DNA of 20,894 nucleotides from CAZNHL01 sp964572965 (GTDB taxonomy: Bacteria > Bacteroidota > Bacteroidia > Cytophagales > UBA9547). Position numbers and translations under genes: made by a program. The stretch is from assembly GCA_964572965.1 (NCBI GenBank), contig CAZNHL010000071.1, forward strand, positions 1 to 20,894. Reading direction: 5' to 3'. This document shows, in pieces, positions 15,539-20,894 of the stretch (the stretch's first letter is position 1; the number at the start of each line of letters is the position of its first letter). The notes under the pieces were generated by a model. That model saw only the letters and a program-made list of their open reading frames with translations. It did no database searches and was not told the origin of the DNA.

Positions 15539-15733
15539 ATGAGTACAGGTACAGTTAAGTTTTTCAACAACACTAAAGGCTTCGGGTTTATTACACCTGA
15601 TGATGGTAGTGAAGATGTTTTTGTTCACATTTCTGGTCTTGTTGATCAGATCCGTGAGAAAGACAAAGTTAAGTACGAAGTTCAGAGAGGTAAAAAAGGT
15701 CTGAACGCGGTAAACGTAGAAGCTATTAATTAG
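15539..15733 (+). CDS. Cold-shock domain protein (CspA family)
   Basis: The 64-residue protein is a single cold-shock OB-fold with both nucleic-acid-binding motifs: RNP1 as KGFGFI (13-18) and RNP2 as DVFVHI (26-31), then GLVDQIREKDKVKYEVQRGKKGLNAVNVEAI. Such proteins bind single-stranded RNA and act as RNA chaperones. The length is slightly below the common 66-70 residues, with no missing element. It is transcribed away from a DEAD-box helicase, with about 215 bp between the two, and the pair probably share a role in cold or RNA-structure stress. A terminator follows closely, so it appears monocistronic. Whether it is cold-induced cannot be read from the sequence. Confidence 0.97.
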   Translation: MSTGTVKFFNNTKGFGFITPDDGSEDVFVHISGLVDQIREKDKVKYEVQRGKKGLNAVNVEAIN

Positions 15734-15765
15734 TCCTAATAAGCAAATTAATTATTCCGTTTAGA

Positions 15766-15795
15766 AAATCCCGCTATCAAAGGCGGGATTTTTTA
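15766..15795 (+). terminator. Intrinsic terminator of the cold-shock gene
   Basis: AAATCCCGC (15766-15774) pairs with GCGGGATTT (15783-15791), with an 8-nt loop followed by more T residues. It starts 33 nt after the stop. Confidence 0.9.
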
Positions 15796-15841
15796 TTTAT
15801 TCCCCTCCTCTTCAGTGTTTCATATTTAAAACCTGATATTC

Positions 15842-15873
15842 ATTGCTCACTGGCACCATTTGCCATAATTTTG
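15842..15873 (+). promoter_or_regulatory. Candidate promoter of the SCO gene, giving a very short leader
   Basis: ATTG (15842-15845), a 20-nt spacer and TAATTTTG (15866-15873, exact -7 match) form a good Bacteroidota promoter. The predicted transcription start falls at or next to the ATG at 15878. Confidence 0.6.
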
Positions 15874-15877
15874 CCTT

Positions 15878-16543
15878 ATGAATTCCGATTTCCGAAAACC
15901 AATTATAGTTGGTGCAAGTCTCATTGTGTTATTAGTAGGTGCCTTTTACTATACTACTTACAAGAAGCAACACTATGTTCGTACTCTACCTCTTTATGGT
16001 ATTGATACTATTTTGAGTAATGGAAAAACTCCCGATACTATATGGCATCAGGTTAGTAACTTTCACTTTACTGACCAGAATGGCCAACCAATTACCCAAC
16101 AGAATCTTACAGGCTCAGTTTATGTTGCAGACTATATCTTTACTACATGTCCGGGTATTTGTAAAGACATGAGCCGAGAAATGGAACGGGTGTATGCTGC
16201 TTATGCAGACAATGCTGAAGTTAAAATTGTTTCTCATACATCAAAGCCAGAAGAAGACAGTGTTTCTGTTTTAAAAGATTATGCTGTAAGGCATGGCGTA
16301 AAAGACCATCAAAAATGGCTTTTCCTGACAGGAAATATAGATAGTCTCTATAAAATGGCAGTAAAAGACTACTTCATTGTAGACGATGTTCATGAAGAAA
16401 GCAGTAACTTTGTACATACTGAGCGTTTCGTTTTGATAGACAAACAAAAACATATCAGAGGTTACTATGACGGTACCAACCCTGTTGATGTAGACCGCTT
16501 AATAAAAGACATTTCACACCTTTTGAAAGAACCGCAACAATAA
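15878..16543 (+). CDS. SCO1/SenC-family thioredoxin-fold copper protein
   Basis: The 221-residue protein has an N-terminal membrane anchor (about 8-26, IIVGASLIVLLVGAFYY) with the thioredoxin-like domain outside the cytoplasm. The copper-binding signature is intact: Cys91-Pro-Gly-Ile-Cys95 after YIFTTCPGIC, and His180 in SSNFVHTERFVLID. SCO proteins deliver copper to the CuA site of cytochrome c oxidase or act in thiol redox; in Bacteroidota they commonly accompany aerobic respiration genes, though no oxidase gene is in view. The spacing is that of a full SCO domain. Translation may start on a leaderless or nearly leaderless mRNA. A HAD phosphatase follows after 27 nt and is probably co-transcribed. 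Confidence 0.94.
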   Translation: MNSDFRKPIIVGASLIVLLVGAFYYTTYKKQHYVRTLPLYGIDTILSNGKTPDTIWHQVSNFHFTDQNGQPITQQNLTGSVYVADYIFTTCPGICKDMSREMERVYAAYADNAEVKIVSHTSKPEEDSVSVLKDYAVRHGVKDHQKWLFLTGNIDSLYKMAVKDYFIVDDVHEESSNFVHTERFVLIDKQKHIRGYYDGTNPVDVDRLIKDISHLLKEPQQ

Positions 16544-16570
16544 AAGGCTTCTCTCATTAATTTAAATATT

Positions 16571-17173
16571 ATGAGTCAAATTACAGTACCTGAAAATATC
16601 AAAGCTCTTATTTTCGACCTTGATGGCACATTGGCAGACACGATGCCTGTCCATTACAAGGCCTGCGAAATAGTGTGTGCAAAGTATGGCTTTGAATTTC
16701 CTATTGACCTCTTCTATCAGATGGCCGGCGTACCTACCATTGAGGTTTTCAGGATATTAATAGAAAGACTCGGTCTTGATCTCGATTATAAACAAATAGG
16801 TCAGGAAAAGGAAGAAGCTTTTCTTCAACTTATCGGCGAAATTAAACCAATTGATCTGGTTTATCAGATTGCATTGGATAATAAAGGAATCAGGCCTATG
16901 GCAATTGGTTCCGGTGGGCAACCACAATCAGTAACGGATACACTTGAGGCTATTGGCATGAGTACTTTCTTTGATGCCATAGTGAACTGCGCTGATGTTA
17001 AAAATGTAAAACCAGCTCCTGATACATTCCTTTTAGCAGCTGAAAAAATGAATGTAAAACCGGAAGATTGTCTTGTTTTTGAAGATGGAGATCCGGGCAT
17101 TCTTGCCGCTAAAGCAGCAGGAATGGCAGTGGTTGATGTACGTCCTTTTCTGAATATTCCGGTTTATAAGTAA
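16571..17173 (+). CDS. HAD-superfamily phosphatase / beta-phosphoglucomutase-like
   Basis: The 200-residue protein carries all four HAD motifs: IFDLDGTLADT with nucleophile Asp16 and general acid Asp18, motif II GSGG with Ser114, motif III Lys147 in NVKPAPDTF, and motif IV EDGDPGI with Glu171/Asp172 and a further Asp174. A small helical cap between motifs I and II (about 25-90, with HYKACEIVCAKYG) points to subfamily IA, the group with beta-phosphoglucomutase and small phosphatases. The substrate cannot be read from the sequence: sugar phosphates are plausible, but a mutase needs cap residues I cannot confirm. It is 27 nt downstream of the SCO gene in the same direction, and a perfect inverted repeat spans its stop codon. 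Confidence 0.92.
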   Translation: MSQITVPENIKALIFDLDGTLADTMPVHYKACEIVCAKYGFEFPIDLFYQMAGVPTIEVFRILIERLGLDLDYKQIGQEKEEAFLQLIGEIKPIDLVYQIALDNKGIRPMAIGSGGQPQSVTDTLEAIGMSTFFDAIVNCADVKNVKPAPDTFLLAAEKMNVKPEDCLVFEDGDPGILAAKAAGMAVVDVRPFLNIPVYK

Positions 17174-17204
17174 AATCTAGTGATTATTTCAATAGATTTT
17201 ACTT
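17168..17204. terminator. Perfect 12-bp inverted repeat between convergent genes
   Basis: AAGTAAAATCTA (17168-17179) pairs perfectly with TAGATTTTACTT (17193-17204); the TAA stop of the HAD gene lies inside the 5' arm. The stem is AT-rich and lacks a long T-run on either side. It sits between convergent genes and probably ends transcription from both directions. Confidence 0.6.
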
Positions 17205-17211
17205 ATACTAA

Positions 17212-17835
17212 TCATAGAATTTGAGGTCTAAGCATCCAGCCGGTGATGCTTTTACGCTCTCTGGTTCCCGGTAAAACTTCATGCTCAATCAAATCACTTC
17301 GAAAGCAGGCAATTCGCCCCGCTACAGGTAATATCTTTTCTGCATATTCGCTACCATTTCCATCTTTCAGATATATTACCAGCTCTCCACCATTTTCAGA
17401 TTGCCAGTTTTCATTCAGATAACAGATCATTGATATCTTTCTTCTGTTGGTATTCTTAAAACAATCCAGATGTCGCTTGTAAAAACTTCCGGCCGGATAC
17501 ATTGCAAAGTGCATTTCAATCCCTTCCAATCCTAAATAGCAAGTTCGGTTCAGATAAGCAATCAATTCATTAATCTTTGCATAGAAAGCCTTTACTGAAT
17601 CATTAGGGTAATCAGCTTCCAGCCAGTGGATAAAATCTCCACGTACTTCGTTGATTACCTCCTGCCCTTTCCCGATGCCTGCTTTTTTGAGATTTCCGGC
17701 TTCTTGTTCAGCAATTAAAGCAGCTAACAAAGCCTTCACTTCCTTATCAGATAAAAAATTATCCAACACAGCATATGAATGCTCTGCCAGACCATCAACA
17801 AGTATATCAAACTGCTGCAAAAGGGAATCTTCCAT
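17212..17835 (-). CDS. 2-oxoglutarate/Fe(II)-dependent oxygenase (prolyl-4-hydroxylase-like)
   Basis: I chose ATG 17835 (MEDSLLQQFDILVDGL); an upstream GTG would add only 10 residues. The 207-residue protein has the facial triad of the superfamily: His122 and Asp124 in YKRHLDCF, His185 in LIEHEVLPG, and Arg194 (RERKSITGW) for the 2-oxoglutarate carboxylate. Between them lie KISMICYLNENW and GGELVIYL, typical of the P4H-type double-stranded beta-helix. It couples 2-oxoglutarate decarboxylation to hydroxylation of an unknown substrate, possibly a protein or amino acid. It is divergent from the L-2-hydroxyglutarate oxidase gene; L-2-hydroxyglutarate is a known competitive inhibitor of this enzyme class. 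It is shorter than, and does not look like, the glutarate hydroxylase CsiD/GlaH that pairs with lhgO in E. coli. Confidence 0.9.
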   Translation of the reverse strand: MEDSLLQQFDILVDGLAEHSYAVLDNFLSDKEVKALLAALIAEQEAGNLKKAGIGKGQEVINEVRGDFIHWLEADYPNDSVKAFYAKINELIAYLNRTCYLGLEGIEMHFAMYPAGSFYKRHLDCFKNTNRRKISMICYLNENWQSENGGELVIYLKDGNGSEYAEKILPVAGRIACFRSDLIEHEVLPGTRERKSITGWMLRPQIL

Positions 17836-17881
17836 TATATAGTCGTGTTTTCCTGCAGAATTCACAAATTAACGCTGAAAA

Positions 17882-17901
17882 TCTCTGCGAGTTCTGCGGG
17901 A
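17882..17901. repeat. Short CTCTGCG-type intergenic repeat
   Basis: TCTGCG occurs twice at a 10-nt spacing (17884 and 17894) in an otherwise AT-rich gap. The phrase resembles CTCTGCG-rich elements I recall from intergenic regions of several phyla, but that relation is not tested here. Confidence 0.35.
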
Positions 17902-17928
17902 TTCATTTTTTTCTAAAACTTTATTCCT

Positions 17929-17936
17929 CAAAATTA
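17929..17936 (-). promoter_or_regulatory. Candidate -7 element (TAATTTTG) for the 2OG oxygenase
   Basis: An exact TAnnTTTG match on the minus strand, 93 nt before the chosen ATG. There is no clear -33 partner. The CTCTGCG repeat would lie in the leader. Confidence 0.35.
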
Positions 17937-17969
17937 ACCAAACGACTTCAATAAATGCTGTCAGAGTTC

Positions 17970-17977
17970 TATTTTTG
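17970..17977 (+). promoter_or_regulatory. Candidate -7 element (TATTTTTG) for lhgO
   Basis: An exact TAnnTTTG match, about 70 nt before the TTG start of lhgO. There is no strong -33 element. The leader would be about 60 nt. Confidence 0.4.
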
Positions 17978-18045
17978 TAAATAAGCAACATCTCTCAGAT
18001 CATAAGGCATTCAGCAGCTTTACGACTTGAATAAATCCGGAAATA

Positions 18046-19275
18046 TTGAAAACTACATTTGATATCATTGTTATTGGAGGCGGTATTGTAGGTCTCGCAT
18101 CGGCCTATAAACTACAGGAGCACAATCCAGACCTGAAAATATTGGTTCTTGAAAAAGAAAAAGCCCTTGCTGATCATCAAACGGGGCATAATTCCGGTGT
18201 TATACACTCCGGTATTTATTACAAACCAGGTTCTTTTAAAGCAAAAAACTGTAGAGAAGGTCGTTTGGCACTGGTTGATTTCTGCAAAAAATACGACGTT
18301 ACTCATGACGTTTGCGGGAAAGTAATTGTAGCGACCAAAGAAAGTGAACTTCCGTTCCTTGAAAAAATATATAACCATGGTATCCAGAACCAGGTTGAAG
18401 GCACTGAAAAGATTAATGCAGCACAGATAAAAGACATTGAACCTTATTGTACCGGTATTGCAGGTTTGTGGGTTCCTGCAACAGGAATTGTAGATTTCAG
18501 AGGAATGACAGAGCGCATGGGCGAGCTGATTACCAAAATAAACCCAGCCAGTAAAGTATTAACAGAACATGAAGTTACTGCAGTTAAAAAAGGAGATATT
18601 AATGAAGTAATAACCCTAAAGGGTACATTCACAGGTAAGCACCTGATCTTCTGCGCTGGCTTACAGGCCGACCGCATGGCAAAGAAAGATGGTGTTAAAG
18701 ACCTTAATTTACAAATTGTAGGTTTCCGTGGCGACTATTATGACCTTTCTCCAAAAGGTAAACATAAAGTAAAAAACCTGATTTACCCCGTGCCAAATCC
18801 TGCAATGCCATTCCTGGGTGTGCATTTTACACGTATGCACGACGGCAGTATAGAATGTGGGCCTAATGCAGTATTCACCTTTAAGCGTGAAGGTTATGGC
18901 AAATTGGATTTTAGTTTAAAAGATACCGCTCAGGCACTGAGTTTCAGCGGAACATGGAAATTGCTATTCAATCATTTCGGATTTGCCGTAGATGAATACC
19001 GAAGAGCATTCTCAAAAAAACTATTCCTGAAACAACTACAGGCACTTATCCCAAGTCTTGAAATGGATGATCTTGTCGTAGGCCGTTCCGGCGTAAGAGC
19101 TATGGCGCTGAATCCGGATGGTAGTATGATTGATGACTTCAAAATAGAATACCGAGAAAATAGCATCCATGTCTTAAATGCACCTTCCCCGGCAGCTACA
19201 GCATGTCTGGCAATCGGAGATCAGGTACGTGAAATGGCCGAAAAACATTTTAACCTAAAACTGGCAATAAGCTAA
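18046..19275 (+). CDS. lhgO: L-2-hydroxyglutarate oxidase/dehydrogenase
   Basis: The 409-residue FAD enzyme oxidises L-2-hydroxyglutarate to 2-oxoglutarate. It opens with the Rossmann FAD motif (IIVIGGGIVGLASAYKL), followed by the family hallmark HNSGVIHSGIYYKPGS, later LIFCAGLQADRMA, YPVPNPAMPFLGVHFT and GPNAVFTFKREGYG, and ends in the second substrate/FAD segment GRSGVRAMALNPDG. The length matches LhgO/L2HGDH. The start is TTG: an in-frame TGA lies at 18028, and no ATG or GTG occurs between it and the conserved FAD strand, so TTG at 18046 (Met-Lys-Thr-Thr-Phe) is the only reasonable start. It is divergent from a 2OG oxygenase gene and followed by its own terminator. Confidence 0.95.
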   Translation: MKTTFDIIVIGGGIVGLASAYKLQEHNPDLKILVLEKEKALADHQTGHNSGVIHSGIYYKPGSFKAKNCREGRLALVDFCKKYDVTHDVCGKVIVATKESELPFLEKIYNHGIQNQVEGTEKINAAQIKDIEPYCTGIAGLWVPATGIVDFRGMTERMGELITKINPASKVLTEHEVTAVKKGDINEVITLKGTFTGKHLIFCAGLQADRMAKKDGVKDLNLQIVGFRGDYYDLSPKGKHKVKNLIYPVPNPAMPFLGVHFTRMHDGSIECGPNAVFTFKREGYGKLDFSLKDTAQALSFSGTWKLLFNHFGFAVDEYRRAFSKKLFLKQLQALIPSLEMDDLVVGRSGVRAMALNPDGSMIDDFKIEYRENSIHVLNAPSPAATACLAIGDQVREMAEKHFNLKLAIS

Positions 19276-19294
19276 TTTCAATACAAACCCAATC

Positions 19295-19331
19295 AAAAAA
19301 GCACTTTCTCAAATCGGGGAAGTGCTTTTTT
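19295..19331 (+). terminator. Intrinsic terminator of lhgO
   Basis: AAAAAAGCACTT (19295-19306) pairs with AAGTGCTTTTTT (19320-19331), a symmetric A/T-flanked stem able to work in both directions. It begins 20 nt after the stop. Confidence 0.88.
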
Positions 19332-19420
19332 GATATAGAAGCTAAACCTCCCGCCCCCCTGCTCGTTTACAAACTATAGCCGTTGTTCAAACTCAATTAT
19401 TAACCCAAACTCTACTTTTT

Positions 19421-20518
19421 ATGAGACAGGCAAATTTTTATATCCTTATTTTCACCATCCTGCTAAACTTTCAGGCATTTCCTAAAAGTAAACAAACAGA
19501 CCCTTCTGCCTGGACAGGAACCTATACAGGTAAATTTCCCGGCAAAGATGCCAGAAGGATTCATTATAAATTAACACTGAACCAGGATCTTACTTTTCAG
19601 GAAGAAATACTAATTAACGGGCAAAGCACTCCCCCTAAAATCACTAAAGGAGAATACCGGATCACCACCAAAGAGATCCTTGTACTTATTGACAAAAAAG
19701 ACCCTTACCAGTACTTCAAAAAAACATCAACGGGAATCCAACTGCTTGATAACAAAGGCAAAGAAATCTACGGAACACATGCCGATAAATATATCCTCAA
19801 ACGTCAGGTTCTTGAAACACCTCAAAATCAGGTCATACTTGAAAAGAAAATGCTGGAAGGTATTGATTTTTACGCCATTGGTAATAACCCATCCTGGACA
19901 CTGGATATTGATTTCGAAAAAAACATGACCTTTAAATATATCGATGGTTCTTCACATATAACACAAGCCACAAAATCCCCTCAGACAACCGATGTCAACG
20001 CAACCCGTTATCGTGCTGTTACCGAAAACAGTGAATTACTTGTGGCAATCACCGAAGGCCAATGCAAAGACAATAAAACCGGTGAAATGTTTACCAGCAA
20101 AGTACAAATAGATGCTAAAAAGACTACAGACAAAGATTATCAGCATTTTGAAGGATGCGGCAACTATATACCTGATTACCGCCTTAATGACATCTGGGCT
20201 ATACAAACCATTTATCAAAAAGAAATCTCCCTCGAAGGCCTCACAAAAGGCGTTCCTGTGATCGAGTTTCACCTGAAAGAAAACACTATCATGGGTAATA
20301 CCGGCTGCAACAACTTTAATGGTACAGCAAACTATATAGGCAACAAAATTGAAATCGGCCAGCTACTCAACACTCTTATGGCCTGCCCGGATAGCAATGT
20401 GGAAGAGTATTTCCTTAAAATCCTCAATGGCAAAACTCTTACCTATAAATTCGATAATGGAGAACTCAAACTTTATGAGAACAAAGTAGAAGTTATGACC
20501 CTTAAACATGTAGATTAA
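19421..20518 (+). CDS. Exported NlpE-like / COG3650-like / META (HslJ-like) fusion protein
   Basis: The 365-residue protein begins with a signal peptide (MRQANFYILIFTILLNFQAF) and no lipobox Cys, so it is probably soluble in the periplasm. Residues about 30-125 resemble the NlpE N-terminal barrel (WTGTYTGKFPGKDARR, then YKLTLNQDLTF), but the Cys-x-x-Cys expected in 'LPCADC' is replaced by Gly-Lys-Asp-Ala. Residues about 148-250 match the COG3650-type domain (FYAIGNNPSWTLDID, ITEGQCKDNKTGEMF, HFEGCGNY). Residues about 255-363 are a META domain like HslJ (LNDIWAIQTI, MGNTGCNNFNGTANY, LNTLMACPDSNVEEYF). Such domains occur in envelope-stress proteins, and the fusion suggests a periplasmic stress role, but ligand and partner are unknown. 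I see no clear promoter in the gap after the lhgO terminator. Confidence 0.85.
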   Translation: MRQANFYILIFTILLNFQAFPKSKQTDPSAWTGTYTGKFPGKDARRIHYKLTLNQDLTFQEEILINGQSTPPKITKGEYRITTKEILVLIDKKDPYQYFKKTSTGIQLLDNKGKEIYGTHADKYILKRQVLETPQNQVILEKKMLEGIDFYAIGNNPSWTLDIDFEKNMTFKYIDGSSHITQATKSPQTTDVNATRYRAVTENSELLVAITEGQCKDNKTGEMFTSKVQIDAKKTTDKDYQHFEGCGNYIPDYRLNDIWAIQTIYQKEISLEGLTKGVPVIEFHLKENTIMGNTGCNNFNGTANYIGNKIEIGQLLNTLMACPDSNVEEYFLKILNGKTLTYKFDNGELKLYENKVEVMTLKHVD

Positions 20519-20585
20519 CTGATGTTTTTATCAAGGTCATTGAGCTTATTGAAATTGCATCTAGTTTGATGTGACCTGTAAGCAA

Positions 20586-20631
20586 CAAAAAAAGCATTAG
20601 AAATCAATCTAAGGCTTTTGGTGGTATGGAC
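20586..20631 (-). repeat. Degenerate copy of the tRNA-Asp 3' end plus its terminator
   Basis: These 46 bases match 20786-20830 with one single-base gap and a few substitutions. They cover the tRNA terminator stem (here AAGCATTAG with CTAAGGCTT, one mismatch), the CCA, the discriminator and the 3' acceptor strand plus two more bases. The match ends there; the T, anticodon and D arms are absent. It could be a decayed tandem tRNA gene or an integration-site remnant. Confidence 0.8.
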
Positions 20632-20670
20632 AGCCTGTTCCGAAATACCGGATCAAGTCGATCAGGCTTT
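20632..20670. other. Imperfect hairpin next to the tRNA 3'-end copy
   Basis: AGCCTG (20632-20637) and CAGGCT (20663-20668) pair, with TCCG/CGGA inside and TTTT after the 3' arm. It directly adjoins the truncated tRNA copy. It may be a weak terminator. Confidence 0.35.
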
Positions 20671-20741
20671 TATAACTATCGTTCATGTGAAAAATTATTC
20701 CTCACAAAAATCAACATTTATTAAATACTCCACAACTTTGG

Positions 20742-20761
20742 GCTTTGATCCGCTTTGATCC
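20742..20761 (+). repeat. Tandem 10-bp direct repeat (GCTTTGATCC twice)
   Basis: GCTTTGATCC occurs twice head to tail with no spacer. The rest of the roughly 300-bp stretch from 20519 to 20817 has no coding frame I can support; it holds the tRNA copy, a hairpin, this repeat and the tRNA terminator. Confidence 0.8.
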
Positions 20762-20785
20762 ACTTTTTCCAGGACGAGACAGACA

Positions 20786-20817
20786 CAAAAAAAGCCTTAG
20801 AATTACTCTAAGGCTTT
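20786..20817 (-). terminator. Intrinsic terminator of tRNA-Asp
   Basis: On the minus strand AAGCCTTAG (20816-20808) pairs perfectly with CTAAGGCTT (20800-20792) over a 7-nt loop and runs into seven T residues. It starts directly after the encoded CCA. Confidence 0.9.
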
Positions 20818-20894
20818 TGGCGGTATGGACGGGACTCGAACCCGCGACCCCCTGCGTGACAGGCAGGTATTCTAACCAACTGAACTACCACACC
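20818..20894 (-). tRNA. tRNA-Asp: tRNA-Asp (anticodon GUC)
   Basis: The cloverleaf is complete on the minus strand. Acceptor GGTGTGG pairs with CCATACC, D-stem GTTC with GAAT, anticodon stem CCTGC with GCAGG around the loop CTGTCAC (anticodon GTC), and T-stem GCGGG with CCCGT around TTCGAGT. Discriminator G73 is followed by an encoded CCA. The first base is exactly the last base of the window, so its promoter and any tRNA upstream of it are not visible. Confidence 0.97.

Noticed and set aside
17836..18045. A CRISPR array or longer tandem array in the CTCTGCG region
   Set aside because: Only two short copies of a 6-mer occur, with no repeat-spacer structure.

Overview
The window looks like chromosomal DNA from a Bacteroidota member, probably near the Sphingobacteriales or Cytophagales; I cannot place the genus. 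Reasons: a type IX secretion (T9SS) cargo protein with SprB-like and C-terminal sorting domains, a TonB-dependent receptor with an N-terminal carboxypeptidase-regulatory-like domain, almost no Shine-Dalgarno sequences before start codons, and several upstream regions carrying the Bacteroidota -7 element TAnnTTTG (sometimes with TTG/TTTG about 19-20 nt upstream). The DNA is AT-rich, and nothing seen marks a large transferred island.

Layout. 1-1308 (-): 5' part of a secreted NHL-repeat protein that runs off the window. 1428-3233 (+): a MepB-like protein, a SUKH/SMI1-KNR4 protein 6 nt behind it, and a four-helix membrane protein with a coiled-coil tail, ended by a terminator. 3356-8568 (-): in transcription order rpe, a TonB-dependent receptor, an LpoB-like lipoprotein and a COG3014-like lipoprotein; a hairpin lies between the last two. 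8741-12524 (+): a 946-residue T9SS-exported protein and a DUF4412-like secreted protein, each with its own terminator. 12847-14083 (+): a TetA-like MFS exporter broken by two 10-N gaps. It converges on a RhlE-type DEAD-box helicase (-, 14077-15324), whose low-complexity C-terminal codons overlap the exporter's terminator. 15539-15733 (+): a cold-shock protein divergent from the helicase. 15878-17173 (+): a SCO-family protein and a HAD phosphatase, probably one operon. 17212-17835 (-): a 2-oxoglutarate/Fe(II) oxygenase divergent from an L-2-hydroxyglutarate oxidase (+, 18046-19275, TTG start). 19421-20518 (+): a fused NlpE-like/COG3650-like/META protein. 20818-20894 (-): tRNA-Asp(GUC). About 200 bp away lies a second, degenerate copy of its 3' end plus terminator.

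Functional themes. Most genes are housekeeping or cell-envelope genes: pentose-phosphate metabolism, outer-membrane uptake, envelope lipoproteins, T9SS export, copper handling by SCO, cold-shock RNA remodelling and 2-hydroxyglutarate repair. I do not see a complete new defence or mobile system. The best leads are the tRNA-Asp 3'-end duplication, the terminator embedded in an opposing coding sequence, the divergent 2OG-oxygenase/L-2-hydroxyglutarate oxidase pair, the lysozyme-like N-terminus suspected in the T9SS cargo, the NlpE-like domain that has lost its cysteines, and a possible 27-residue microprotein.
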